Source: Acidimicrobiia bacterium
GTDB lineage: Bacteria > Actinomycetota > Acidimicrobiia > Acidimicrobiales > CATQHL01
Assembly (NCBI GenBank): GCA_009835395.1
Contig: VXXM01000039.1
Coordinates: forward strand, 1 to 64,000
Length of the DNA stretch: 64,000 nucleotides
Reading direction: 5' to 3'
This document shows positions 1-9,900 of the stretch, one piece after another (the stretch's first letter is position 1; each line of letters begins with the position of its first letter). The position numbers and the translations under genes are program-made. Under the pieces are notes generated by a model. It was not told where the DNA came from. It did not search any database and was given only the letters and a program-made list of their open reading frames with translations.

Positions 1-94
1 CCGGGTACCCGCCCGTTTCCCCACCCGCTCCAGCCGATGCCGGCGGGCCCGCCGAGTGCTCGGTCCGGGCGCCGGGGCCGCCGCTTTCGAGGTC

Positions 95-1882
95 ATGGAT
101 CAGTCCCGCATACGCAACGTGGCGATCATCGCCCACATCGATCACGGGAAGTCCACGCTCGCCGACCGCTTCCTGGAGATCTGCGAGGCGGTGGAACCGC
201 GCGCCATGCGCGCCCAGTACCTGGACTCGATGGACCTGGAGCGTGAGCGCGGCATCACGATCAAGCTGCAGAGCGTGCGGCTGTCCTACGGTCCGTGGTG
301 GATCAACCTGATCGACACACCCGGGCACGTGGACTTCGGCTACGAGGTGTCGCGCTCGCTGGCGGCGTGCGAGGGAGTCATCCTGCTGGTGGACGCCGCC
401 CAGGGCATCGAGGCCCAGACCCTGGCCAACTGCTCGATGGCGCTGGAGCACGACCTGACCATCGTGGCCGCGCTCAACAAGGTCGACCTGCCGGCCGCCG
501 ATCCCGACCGGGTGGCGGGCGAGATCGAGCAGGTCATCGGGATCCCCGCGGGCGACGTGCTGCGCATCTCGGCCAAGACGGGTGAGGGTGTACGCGACCT
601 GCTCGACGCCGTGACCACCCAGGTCCCGCCGCCCGCCGGAGATCCCGAGGCGGAACTGCAGGCCCTCATCTTCGACTCGCACTTCGACCAGTACCGGGGG
701 GTGGTCAGCTCGCTGCGCGTCGTGCAGGGCATGCTGCACGGCGGTTCACAGGTGCGTTTCATGCAGGCCGAGGCGACGCATGAGACCCAGGAGATCGGGG
801 TGCGCACCCCGGCGCCGACGCCAGTGGACGCGCTCGGCCCCGGAGAGGTGGGATACCTCATCGCCGGAGTGAAGAACACCGCCGAGGCTCGCGCCGGCGA
901 GACGGTCACCGGGGCCGACCGTCCCGCGCCGGACCCGCTCGTCGGATACCGCGAGCCCAAGGCGATGGTGTTCTGCGGCCTCTATCCCATCGACGGCGAC
1001 GAGTATCTCGACCTCCGCGACGCGCTGGACAGGCTCCGGCTCAACGACTCCAGCTTCAGCTACACCCCCGAGACCTCGACCGCCCTGGGCTTCGGCTACC
1101 GCTGCGGGTTCCTGGGGCTGTTGCACATGGAGATCATCACCGAGCGGCTCGAGCGGGAGTTCGACCTGGACATCATCGCCACGACACCGTCGGTGGAGTA
1201 CCGGGTGCGGACGACGGCGGGCACCGAAGTGGCGGTGGACAGCCCCAGCCGGTTGCCGCCGGCGGGGGAGGTGGCGGCCATCGCCGAGCCCTTCCTGCTG
1301 CTCTCGATCATCGCCCCGGCGCGCCACACGGGCACTCTCATGGAGCTGTGCCAGAAGCGCCGGGGAACCCTCCGGGGCATGGACTATCTGTCGCCGGAGC
1401 GGGTCGAGTTGCGCTACCGGCTGCCGCTGGCGGAGGTGGTCACCGACTTCTACGACCTGCTCAAGAGCCGCACCCAGGGCTACGCCAGCCTGGATTACGA
1501 CGCCGACGGTTACGAGGACTCCGACCTGGTGAGGGTCGACATCCTGTTGCAGCACGAGCCGGTGGACGCCTTCAGCTCGATCGTGCATCGCGACGAGGCC
1601 TACTCCTACGGGCGCCGGATGACCGCCAAGCTGCGCGAGCTGATCCCGCGCCAGCAGTTCGACGTCCCGATCCAGGCCGCCATCGGCAGCCGGATCATCG
1701 CCCGGGAGACGGTCAAGGCCTTTCGCAAGGACGTCACGGCGGGTCTCTACGGCGGTGACGTCACCCGCAAGCGGAAGGTGCTGGAACGCCAGAAGGCCGG
1801 GAAGAGGCGGATGAAGGCGATCGGCAGGGTGGAGGTGCCGCCCGAGGCGTTCGTCTCGGCACTGCGGATGCCGACGGACTAG
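95..1882 (+). CDS. lepA: Elongation factor 4 (LepA), ribosome back-translocating GTPase
   Basis: LepA is a ribosome-associated translational GTPase that acts on stalled or mis-translocated ribosomes. The 595-residue product has the full G-domain set: P-loop AHIDHGKS at about residues 13-20, switch [14 protein letters not shown] near residue 74 and NKVD near 128. The EF-G-like domains and the LepA-specific C-terminal domain follow, and length is normal for the family. I chose the ATG at 95 because family members begin a few residues before the [16 protein letters not shown] stretch. An in-frame GTG at 56 would add 13 residues that look unconserved. It is followed closely by hrcA and dnaJ on the same strand. 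Identification is secure and only the start is open. Confidence 0.96.
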   Translation: MDQSRIRNVAIIAHIDHGKSTLADRFLEICEAVEPRAMRAQYLDSMDLERERGITIKLQSVRLSYGPWWINLIDTPGHVDFGYEVSRSLAACEGVILLVDAAQGIEAQTLANCSMALEHDLTIVAALNKVDLPAADPDRVAGEIEQVIGIPAGDVLRISAKTGEGVRDLLDAVTTQVPPPAGDPEAELQALIFDSHFDQYRGVVSSLRVVQGMLHGGSQVRFMQAEATHETQEIGVRTPAPTPVDALGPGEVGYLIAGVKNTAEARAGETVTGADRPAPDPLVGYREPKAMVFCGLYPIDGDEYLDLRDALDRLRLNDSSFSYTPETSTALGFGYRCGFLGLLHMEIITERLEREFDLDIIATTPSVEYRVRTTAGTEVAVDSPSRLPPAGEVAAIAEPFLLLSIIAPARHTGTLMELCQKRRGTLRGMDYLSPERVELRYRLPLAEVVTDFYDLLKSRTQGYASLDYDADGYEDSDLVRVDILLQHEPVDAFSSIVHRDEAYSYGRRMTAKLRELIPRQQFDVPIQAAIGSRIIARETVKAFRKDVTAGLYGGDVTRKRKVLERQKAGKRRMKAIGRVEVPPEAFVSALRMPTD

Positions 1883-1900
1883 GGCTCTCAACCAGGGCGG

Positions 1901-1906
1901 TAGTAT
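1901..1906 (+). promoter_or_regulatory. Candidate -10 element (TAGTAT) of hrcA
   Basis: TAGTAT fits the actinobacterial -10 pattern TAnnnT and lies 9 nt before the hrcA ATG, with no Shine-Dalgarno between them. That geometry suggests a leaderless hrcA transcript. No CIRCE inverted repeat is visible here. Confidence 0.4.
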
Positions 1907-1915
1907 CGAATCGCC

Positions 1916-2932
1916 ATGGGTTCTCGCTCCGATGCGCTATCACCACGTAAGGAGGAGGTCCTGCGCGCCGTCGTGGAGTGCTATATCGCCGGCGCCTCAC
2001 CGGTCGGCTCGGGCACGGTCTACGACTCGCAGGACTTCGGTGTCTCCCCGGCGACGATCCGCAAGGAGATGCTGGCGCTGGAGCAGGCCGGGTACCTGCA
2101 GCAGCCGCACACCTCCTCGGGCCGGGTGCCCACCGAGGCCGGCTACCGCTACTTCGTCGACGCCCTCATGGCGCCCTACAGCCTCGGGCCGGTCGAGGGG
2201 CGCCAGATCAGCGAGTTCTTCGAGCATGCCCACGGCGAGTTGGGCTCTGTCCTGGCGTCACTCTCCTCGCTGCTGGCGGACGTGACGCGCTGCGCCGCCG
2301 TCGTGGTCGGCCCCCGCGCCGATGCTGCCGTGGTCCGGTCGGTGCAGCTGGTGGAACTCTCCGGTCACGTGGTGCTCCTGGTCGCCGTGCTGTCCACGGG
2401 CGCCGTGGAGCAGCGGGCCCTCGAACTGGACGCCGCCGCAGGTGCAGCCGACATCGATCACGCCGCCGAGGTGCTCGCCAGGACGCTGGTCGGCAAGCCG
2501 GTCGACACCGAGGTCCCCGTCGAGGGTCTGCCTACCGGCGTCGCCCGGCTGGTGTCGGTGGCGGCGGATGCTCTGCGCGCCGTCGACGGCGGGCTCGCCG
2601 AGCACCTCTTCGTCGGCGGCCACGCCACCGTCGTGCGCTCGTTCGGCGCGGTCGAGACGGCCCAGCGGATCCTGGCGCTCCTCGAGCGGCACTACGCGGT
2701 GGTCTCGCTGCTGCGGGACATCATGGACCGGGGCATGAAGGTGGCCATCGGGGGCGAGACGGGGCTGGTGCCCCTCAGCGAATGCTCGGTGGTGGTCTCG
2801 CCCTACCTCGTGGAGGGTCGCCGGGCGGGCTCCATCGCGGTGCTGGGTCCGACGCACCTCAACTATCCCCAGGCGATGGCGACCGTGGCGGTGATCAGCG
2901 GGCAGCTCGGCCGGATGCTGAGCGGCGACTAG
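1916..2932 (+). CDS. hrcA: Heat-inducible transcription repressor HrcA
   Basis: HrcA represses class I heat-shock genes by binding CIRCE operators, with GroEL as its usual modulator. The 338-residue protein has the N-terminal winged helix (LSPRKEEVLRAVVECYI, then SPATIRKEM and the SSGRVPTEAGYRYFVD stretch typical of the family), a GAF-like middle and a conserved C-terminal region around VAIGGETGL. The ATG start follows a TAGTAT -10-like hexamer by 9 nt. It lies 33 bp after lepA and 21 bp before dnaJ, the usual actinobacterial hrcA-dnaJ pair. I found no CIRCE repeat upstream of hrcA or dnaJ in this window, so the regulated operon (for example groEL) probably lies elsewhere. Confidence 0.95.
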   Translation: MGSRSDALSPRKEEVLRAVVECYIAGASPVGSGTVYDSQDFGVSPATIRKEMLALEQAGYLQQPHTSSGRVPTEAGYRYFVDALMAPYSLGPVEGRQISEFFEHAHGELGSVLASLSSLLADVTRCAAVVVGPRADAAVVRSVQLVELSGHVVLLVAVLSTGAVEQRALELDAAAGAADIDHAAEVLARTLVGKPVDTEVPVEGLPTGVARLVSVAADALRAVDGGLAEHLFVGGHATVVRSFGAVETAQRILALLERHYAVVSLLRDIMDRGMKVAIGGETGLVPLSECSVVVSPYLVEGRRAGSIAVLGPTHLNYPQAMATVAVISGQLGRMLSGD

Positions 2933-2953
2933 GGCCGACCCTCCTTCGATCAC

Positions 2954-4042
2954 ATGGCCGAGCGCGACTACTACGAGGTGCTCGGCGTGTCCCCGCAGGC
3001 GACCGCTGAGGAGATCAAGCAGGCCTACCGACGCCTGGCGCGGGAATCCCATCCTGATCGCAACCCCGACGATCCGGGCGCCGAGGAGCGCTTCAAGGAA
3101 CTCGCCGCCGCCTACGAGGTGCTGAGCGACCCCGAGCGGCGCGGCAACTACGACCGGTTCGGCACCGCCGAGGCTCCCTCCAACCCGTTCGACATCTTCG
3201 CCGCGTTCTTCGGCGACGCCGGCTTCGGCGGCTTCGGCGCTCCCGGCCGCAGCGCCGCAATAACCGGCGCCGACGTCGAGACCACCCTGGAGTTGGATCT
3301 GGCCGACGCCGTCTTCGGGGGTGTCCAGGAGTTGACCGTCACCCTGGCCGTGCCCTGTGCGGACTGCGAGGCCACCGGTGCCGCGGCGGGGACCGAGGCG
3401 ACCACCTGCGGCGACTGCGGTGGGAGCGGTCAGGTCCGTCAGGTGCGCTCGTCCCTGCTGGGCCAGATGGTCACGGCGGGTCCGTGCCGCCGCTGCTCGG
3501 GACTCGGCCAGTACGTCGACACCCCGTGCCGCGGCTGCCGGGGCCAGGGGCGCATCCGGGGCGAGCGCACGTACTCCCTCGACGTGCCCCCGGGGGTCGA
3601 CACGGGCACCGTGCTGCGGCTCTCGGGGCGGGGAGGCGTGGGGCTGCGCGGCGGACCCCACGGTGATCTCTACGTGCAGGTGCGGACGCGCCCGCACGCC
3701 ACCCTGCAGCGCCGAGGTGACGACCTGCTGGCGGTCGTGGAGGTCCCGATGACGCAGGCCGCCCTGGGCGGCAAGGTCTCTCTCGACACGCTCGACGGCC
3801 CGCTGGAGTTGCGGGTCGCACCGGGCACGCAATCGGGCCAGACGATGGTGTGCCGCTACAAGGGGGTGCCCCGGGGACGGGGCAGGGGACGGGGCAACCT
3901 GCTGGTGGAGTTCGTGGTGCAGACGCCCGAAGACCTCGACGGCGAGCAGGCCGAGTTGTTGCGCGAGCTGGCGCGCCTGCGGAGCGAGGACATCGACTCC
4001 GGCGGGTTGCGCAGCAAACTCCGCTCCACCTTCGGCTCCTGA
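2954..4042 (+). CDS. dnaJ: Molecular chaperone DnaJ (Hsp40)
   Basis: DnaJ is the co-chaperone that delivers substrates to DnaK and stimulates its ATPase. Residues 1-70 form the J domain (DYYEVLGV, with the essential HPD in [10 protein letters not shown]). A Gly/Phe-rich segment ([12 protein letters not shown]) follows, then the zinc-binding centre with four CxxCxGxG-type repeats ([32 protein letters not shown]) at about residues 135-200, and the C-terminal substrate-binding domains. Length (362) is normal for an actinobacterial DnaJ2. It sits 21 bp after hrcA, presumably co-transcribed. Neither dnaK nor grpE is in the window, which agrees with this being the hrcA-linked copy. Confidence 0.96.
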   Translation: MAERDYYEVLGVSPQATAEEIKQAYRRLARESHPDRNPDDPGAEERFKELAAAYEVLSDPERRGNYDRFGTAEAPSNPFDIFAAFFGDAGFGGFGAPGRSAAITGADVETTLELDLADAVFGGVQELTVTLAVPCADCEATGAAAGTEATTCGDCGGSGQVRQVRSSLLGQMVTAGPCRRCSGLGQYVDTPCRGCRGQGRIRGERTYSLDVPPGVDTGTVLRLSGRGGVGLRGGPHGDLYVQVRTRPHATLQRRGDDLLAVVEVPMTQAALGGKVSLDTLDGPLELRVAPGTQSGQTMVCRYKGVPRGRGRGRGNLLVEFVVQTPEDLDGEQAELLRELARLRSEDIDSGGLRSKLRSTFGS

Positions 4043-4059
4043 GCCCCCGAGGTGGGCAT

Positions 4060-4080
4060 CGTCCCGCAACCCGCGGGATG
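4060..4080. terminator. Hairpin between convergent dnaJ and kinase-like gene
   Basis: TCCCGC (4062-4067) pairs with GCGGGA (4073-4078) around a 5-nt loop, extended by a C-G and a G-T pair. It lies in the 46-bp gap between two convergent genes and could terminate both. There is no T-tract. Confidence 0.4.
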
Positions 4081-4088
4081 TCGTCCTG

Positions 4089-5441
4089 TCAGCCCGAGGC
4101 TGCGGGCAGGGGCAGGTACCAGGTCCCCTCGCGGTAGCGCACGGTGAGTTCGTTGCAGGCGCCGCGCGCCACGTCGGCAAGTTCCACCGGCGGCGGGAGT
4201 TCGGCCACCAGCGTGCCGACCAGCGGTCCCTGCTGCGGCCAGTCCCCGAAGAGGTAGACGCGCCCGGTGGGCTGAACGACCGCCACCGTGGCGATGCCGT
4301 CGCAATCCCAGTCACCGACCGCCACCTGGTCTTCCGGACTGCCGACGGGATAGCGAACCCCGTCGACGGACACGAAGCCCGAGGTGATGCGGATCTGCTC
4401 CGCGCAGCCGTCGCCGTCGATGTCCCGCAAGCCGCTCCCCGGCCCCGGGCAGCGGGCCGTTGCGCTCCCGGCGGGATCAGGTGAGTCGAGTGCGCGTTCG
4501 GGCCGTTGCCGCGGATCGGGCTGCGTGGTCGGAGACTCCGAGGGGGGAGTTTGCTGCGCCGCGGCCTCCGGAAGCGCCGGCGCGGCCGATCGGGATGGTG
4601 TACCGAGCGATGCCGAGGTGACCACGGCCGGAGCGGCGGTGGTGCCTTCGCCGAGGCGCAGGACCATGACCGTCCCGAGGATGCAACCGGCGCACACTGC
4701 GGCGGCGAGCCAGGTCGCCCGCCGGGAGTGCCGCCGGAGGGGGCCGGCGGTCCGGCGGCCGACCGGCGCCGGCGGACGTGGGCGGATCGCGGCGGCGCGG
4801 CCCGGTGACTCGGTCTGAGGGCGGCCGGCGCCGCGGTGGGGACTGCGGGACTCGCCGCCGGCGGCGCGCAGCCGGCTCGCCAGCGCTCTGCTGCTGGGAA
4901 CCCGCCCGTCGGCAGCGGCCTGCGCCACTGCCAGCAGGCGCCGGCGCAAGAGCTGAGCGTGGCGGCGCCGGTCCGGCCGTCGCGGCTGCGCCTCGAGGCG
5001 CTGCAGTGTCGCCTGCACTGTCTCGCCGATGGCCTTCACGTCGGCGAGTTGTGCCGCGGGGTCGTCGCCGGCGTCGCGGCGAGCGGCCGAGAAGCTGCAG
5101 AGCAGCGGGCGGCGCAGCGCGTCGATCACGACGTGGCCGGGCCGGATGTCTCGATGGACGATCCCCCGCTCGTGCAGGTAGCAGACCGTCTCGGCGACCT
5201 CCTCGACGACCCGGCGGAATTCCTCGAGCCGCGGCGGCTGCCAGGTCGCCAGAGTGTCCCTGCCCGCGTAACGCGTCAGCAGGCGCAGCCCGCGCTCGTC
5301 ATCGATCAGCGCCACGAGACCGATGACGCCGGGATGGTCGAGGTCCTCCAGGAGCGCGGCCTCGTGCCGCAACGCCTCGGCGGAGCCGCTCTCCTTGACG
5401 GCCACCAGTTCCCGCCCGTGCAACTCGGAGCGAAGTGTCAT
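4089..5441 (-). CDS. Membrane-anchored Ser/Thr kinase-like protein, probable pseudokinase, with FG-GAP-like ectodomain
   Basis: The first ~190 residues resemble the PknB family: VAVKE with the ATP-lysine at K16, a helix-C glutamate near E27, and a catalytic-loop relic VHRDIRPGHV (residues 95-104). Key parts are degraded. The glycine-rich loop is absent because the protein starts just before VAVKE. The catalytic-loop Asn of HRDxKPxN is His103, and the DFG motif is replaced by SFS (116-118). A basic, proline-rich linker leads to one membrane span (about 243-264). The outer part carries two Asp-rich loops, DIDGDG and DWDCDG, like calcium loops of FG-GAP/VCBS repeats. It is probably a signalling scaffold or sensor rather than an active kinase. 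An AT-rich divergent region lies upstream. Confidence 0.75.
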   Translation of the reverse strand: MTLRSELHGRELVAVKESGSAEALRHEAALLEDLDHPGVIGLVALIDDERGLRLLTRYAGRDTLATWQPPRLEEFRRVVEEVAETVCYLHERGIVHRDIRPGHVVIDALRRPLLCSFSAARRDAGDDPAAQLADVKAIGETVQATLQRLEAQPRRPDRRRHAQLLRRRLLAVAQAAADGRVPSSRALASRLRAAGGESRSPHRGAGRPQTESPGRAAAIRPRPPAPVGRRTAGPLRRHSRRATWLAAAVCAGCILGTVMVLRLGEGTTAAPAVVTSASLGTPSRSAAPALPEAAAQQTPPSESPTTQPDPRQRPERALDSPDPAGSATARCPGPGSGLRDIDGDGCAEQIRITSGFVSVDGVRYPVGSPEDQVAVGDWDCDGIATVAVVQPTGRVYLFGDWPQQGPLVGTLVAELPPPVELADVARGACNELTVRYREGTWYLPLPAASG

Positions 5442-5529
5442 AGATCAGAGAATAGCAATAGATAAGGAAATATAAGGAAATAATCTTCATTGCCCGGATA
5501 ACTGAACTCCGGCGGCACGCGGCCGGGGT
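5442..5529. promoter_or_regulatory. AT-rich divergent intergenic region with a 10-bp tandem repeat
   Basis: This stretch is strikingly AT-rich against its surroundings. It holds a perfect tandem repeat of ATAAGGAAAT at 5462-5471 and 5472-5481, one helical turn apart, between the divergent kinase-like gene and the dehydrogenase gene. It probably contains the promoter of the minus-strand gene. A TAGGCT -10-like hexamer for the rightward gene follows at 5546-5551. Confidence 0.4.
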
Positions 5530-5592
5530 ATGAGCGCGCGGCACCTAGGCTCGGAGTCGCGACGTGGAGTGACGAGTTTCGAGGTTTGCCGA

Positions 5593-6732
5593 GTGCGGTC
5601 ATGTGATGCGATCGTCATCGGAGGCGGCATCGCGGGCATGTCCGCCGCCTATTCGCTCTCACGTCGGGGGGTCGAGGTCGTCGTGCTCGAGCGGGAGGAC
5701 TCGTTGACGGCGCACAGCACGGGTCGGTCGGCTGCCCAGTACATCGAGACCTATGGCGGACCGGTGAACCAGGCGCTCACCATTGCGTCCCGCGACTTCC
5801 TGCTGAGCGATGCCGATGGCCTCGCCGAGGTCGAACTGCTTCAACCGCGCGCGGTCCTCTGGGTCGCCCCGGCTGAGAATCTGGGCGACTTGGAGCAGTT
5901 ACGGCAGGAGATGTCGCCGCTCACCCCACATCTGGCGATCGTCGGGGCGGGTGAGGCCAGAACCCACTGTCCCGTCCTTGACCCCGAGTGGGTGGCGGGA
6001 GGCCTATTCGAAGAGGGGAGCTACGACATCGACGTGGCCGGGCTGCACCAGGCGTTCCTGCGTGGTGCACGGCGGCAGGGCGCCACGGTCGTGCGCTCCA
6101 GCCCCGTCGAGGCGATGGACCGCGCCGGTGGCCGCTGGGAACTGCGAGCCGCAGCCGGGACGTTCGCGGCTCCCGTCGTCGTCAATGCCGCCGGGGCATG
6201 GGCGGACGAGGTAGCCGGGTGCGCCGGAGTCCCGCCCCTGGGCCTGGCGCCGCTGCGCCGCACCATCTTCACCTTCGCCGCGCCCACCGGATATGCCGCG
6301 GAGCAGGTGTGGCGCTGGCCGTTGGTGGCCGACATCGGCGACGGGTTCTACTTCAAGCCCGAGGGGCCGGCACAACTGCTGGGATCTCCGGCCGACGAGA
6401 CGCCGGACGTGCCCTGCGACGCCCGTGCCGAGGAGTTGGACGTGGCGCGGGGCATCGACGCCGTGAACTCTGCCACGACGCTGGGTGTGCGCGCCGTTCG
6501 CTCGGTGTGGGCCGGTCTGCGTACCTTCGCCGCCGACTGTCACCCCGTCGCGGGGTTCGATGAGACCACCGAGGGGTTCGTCTGGTGCGCCGGCCAGGGG
6601 GGCACCGGCATCCAGACCTCTCCGGCGATGGGCGAAGCCGTCGCCTCCGTCGTTTGCGGGACGTCACCGCCGGCAGCGCTCGCCGACATCGTCGAACGCC
6701 TCTCCCCGCGGCGGCTGCGCGCAGACCGCTGA
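5593..6732 (+). CDS. FAD-dependent D-amino-acid (D-arginine-type) dehydrogenase
   Basis: This DAO-superfamily flavoenzyme oxidatively deaminates an amine or D-amino acid, passing electrons to an acceptor. The N-terminus has the FAD-binding GGGIAGMSAAYSLSRRG motif and the acidic VVVLERE strand end. The HSTGRSAAQYIETYGG segment, the NAAGAWADEVAG stretch and the C-terminal GQGGTGIQTSPAMGEA closely recall, from memory, Pseudomonas aeruginosa D-arginine dehydrogenase DauA. The GTG at 5593 is preferred because GAGG lies 8 nt upstream and the FAD motif begins at once. Starts at 5530 or 5569 would add unconserved residues. A YheO/DauR-type regulator occurs 13 kb downstream but is not adjacent. True substrate is unknown, and glycine or other D-amino acids are possible. 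Confidence 0.8.
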   Translation: MRSCDAIVIGGGIAGMSAAYSLSRRGVEVVVLEREDSLTAHSTGRSAAQYIETYGGPVNQALTIASRDFLLSDADGLAEVELLQPRAVLWVAPAENLGDLEQLRQEMSPLTPHLAIVGAGEARTHCPVLDPEWVAGGLFEEGSYDIDVAGLHQAFLRGARRQGATVVRSSPVEAMDRAGGRWELRAAAGTFAAPVVVNAAGAWADEVAGCAGVPPLGLAPLRRTIFTFAAPTGYAAEQVWRWPLVADIGDGFYFKPEGPAQLLGSPADETPDVPCDARAEELDVARGIDAVNSATTLGVRAVRSVWAGLRTFAADCHPVAGFDETTEGFVWCAGQGGTGIQTSPAMGEAVASVVCGTSPPAALADIVERLSPRRLRADR

Positions 6733-6940
6733 GCGTCGGCGGGCCGTTCGGCGAGCGTCCGGTCCGCCTTGGAGGACGCCCGGAAGCCCTGCTCCAATGG
6801 GAGATCGGCAATGCCGACAATGCCCACCGGGTAAGTCTCATCGCCAATAGTGCGGTCTTGTCGGATGTGAATGCCCGTACGCTGTCCGGGATGCTCGCGC
6901 TGGGGTATCGAGTGGACTTTCGACGGCTTCGAGGTGAGTG

Positions 6941-9900
6941 ATGAGGCGGCTCCTGCTGGTCCTGTTGGTGGCTCTTGCACTGGTGGGGAGTGCCTGCGCC
7001 GGCGACGATGGCGCTGCGGTGGCCGGCGCAGCGCTGGCCGAGGCGGACGCGGCCGGCGGTGACGCCACCGCGGCACTTGCCGATGCCCGGGCCGCTGCTG
7101 TGCGGGCCGAAGCGGCGCTGGCGGCGGCCGAGGCTGCCCAGGCTGCCGCGGACCTGGCACAGGTCACCGCCGAGGGGAATCAGGAGGCAGTGGCTGCAGC
7201 CGAGGCGGCGCTGGAGGTTGCGCGGCGCGCGGCGGACGAGGCGCGCGACCAAGCGGCCGCGGCGCAAAGCGAAGCCGATGCAGCACGTGAAACGGCGCAG
7301 GCGGCCCAGGCCGAGGCCGACGCACAGGCGGCCGCAGCGGCGAGAGCGGCAGCCGAACCCGCCGAGGAGCCTGTCGAGGAGGAGCCGACCGAAGAGCCTG
7401 TCGAGGAGCCGATCGAGGAGGTACCGGTTGAGGAGCCGGCCGTGTTGTTGCCGGTGGATCCTGACGTGCACATCGGCACACTGGACAACGGCCTCACCTA
7501 CTACCTCCGGAACAACGAGGAGCCGGGCACCAACCTGTCACTGCGCCTGGCGGTGAATGCCGGCGCCGTGAACGAGCCCGCGCCACACATCGGCCTCGCC
7601 CACTTCCTCGAGCACATGATGTTCAACGGCACCGAGGAGTACCCCCGCAACGAGATCCTGGATGTGCTGCGGGATTTGGGTGTTGAGTTCGGCCCCGACA
7701 TCAACGCCTACACCGCCTACGACGAGACGGTGTACATGCTCGACGTGGTCACCTCCCAGGCCGGTGCTGTGGAGACCGCCTTCAACGTCCTGGCGCAGTG
7801 GGCCCATGCGGCCACGATCGCCGAGGCCGACGTCAACGAGGAACGTGGGGTTGTCCGCGACGAGTTGCGGACGAACTACGAGACCGGCTCGGGCATCATC
7901 ACCCGGATCTTCGATCAGGCCTACGTGGAGGACACCCCCTACGAGGGCTACTTCACCATCGGCACGGCCGAGGGCATCGAGTCCATCACCCCCGAGATGC
8001 TGCGGGACTTCTACGAGACCTGGTACGTGCCGTCCAACATGGCCCTCATCGCCGTCGGCGACCTCCCCGTCGAGGAACTGGAGGCGCTCACCGAGGAGTA
8101 CTTCGGGCCCATCCCGGCCGGCGAGGCGCCTCCGGAGCCCGACAAGTTCTCGCCGATCAGCGACGAGCCCGTCTACCTCGTCGCCACCTCGCCGAGCTGG
8201 AGCTACTCCTACATGTCGCTGGACCTGAAGATCCCCACCTGGGAGGGCGGGACCGTCGACGGGGAACGCGCCCGGCTGCTGGAGACCCTGCTCGCTCACA
8301 TGCTCGACGCCCGCCTGAAGGACGCCTACGAGCAGGGCTACCTCTCACAACTCGACCCGGCCAAGTGGGATCCGTTCAACTACACCGACGGCATCCGCTT
8401 CTACGGCACGAACCTGCGCGCCGATGATCTGGCCGCCGCCCTCGGCGACTACTGGTCGATGGTGCTGAGCCTGGAGGCCGACGGCTTCAGCGACGAGGAC
8501 CTCCAACTGGCCGCCGACGTTGTGCGCAGCGATCTGCAGTTCGAAATGGACAGCGTCGGGACCAGGCAGGACGACGAGTGGGCCGGGTTGTACGTGGCGC
8601 ACTTCCTGGCGGGAGCGGACATCGGTACCGTGGCCGACAGTTTGGTGCGAGTCGAGACCCTGCTCACCGAGATCCGGCCCGAGGATCTCACCGAGTACTT
8701 CCGCTCGCTGATGAGCGCGGCCGCCCCGATCGTCATCGCCGTCGGGTCCGACCCCTCCGAGGTGCCCACCGTCGAGGAGATGCAGGCCGCCGTCGAGGGC
8801 GCTGCGCCGGGATCCGTGCCCCAGCGGACCGTGCAGATCAGTTCCCTCATGGAGGCCCCCGCGCCGGTGGATCCGGTCTCCGAGGGCCCGGTGGAGGCTT
8901 TCGAGGACGGCTACGAATGGACCTTCGCCAACGGCGCCACCGTGGTGTTCGTGCCCACGGACATCTCCGAGGCGCAGGTGGACCTGCAGGCGGTCTCCCA
9001 AGGTGGCTGGTCGGCCATGGAGCCCGGCGACCGGGTTCTGGCCGGCCGGCTGGCGGTGCGTGCGGTCAGCAACAGCGGCCTCGGCGGCCTGGGCCCGTCG
9101 CAGGTGCGGCGCCTGCTCGAGGAGCAGAACGTCGGGGTGTCGTCCTTCATCGGCGAGACGACGGAGGGCTTCAGCGGCTCGGCCGCGGCCGATGGCGTCG
9201 AGACGATGTTCCAGATGCTGCACCTGCTGGTGACCGCTCCCCAGGTGGACGATCAGGCCTTCGCCGAGGCGCTCCAGGTGGGTGAGATCCTCCTCTCGTT
9301 TGCGGAGTCCAACCCCAACTGGATGACCGGGATCGCCGCCATCGAGGCCCGCCACCCCGACTCCTTCGAGTGGTTCAACCCGGTCGCGCCGCCTGAGGTG
9401 CTCGCCGCCCTCACGCCCGAGTCGCTGCTGGACCGCTACCTGGCGCGCCTCGGCGACGTGGACGACCTGCTGGTCGCCGTGGTGGGCGACATCGACCGGG
9501 AGACCGTGGCGGTCATGGCGCGCCAATACATCGGCACGCTGCCCGCCGGCGAAGCCGACACGTTCGTCAACCGCCGCTCGCCCGAGCCGGCCGGGGTGGT
9601 GCGGCGCGAGGTGGTGCTGCCGCCCGACACCCAGGGCACCGGAGTGGAGATCTACTTCGAAGCACCCCGTGCCGAATTGAGCGTGGCACTGGACGTGACC
9701 ATGGCCGCCCTCAACTCGATCCTGGACGCCCGCCTGGTGGCCCAGGTCCGCGAGGACATCGGCGCCACCTACAGCGCCGGGAGTCGCGTGTCGCCGATCC
9801 TGGCCCCCGAGCCCGGCGTCAGCGGACTCATCGTGGCCTCCGGCGATCCGCAGTACATCGAGCAGATCGAGGTCACCATCTCCGAGATCCTGGCCGACCT

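Noticed and set aside
1883-2953. CIRCE operator near hrcA/dnaJ
   Set aside because: No TTAGCACTC/GAGTGCTAA-like inverted repeat is present upstream of either gene.
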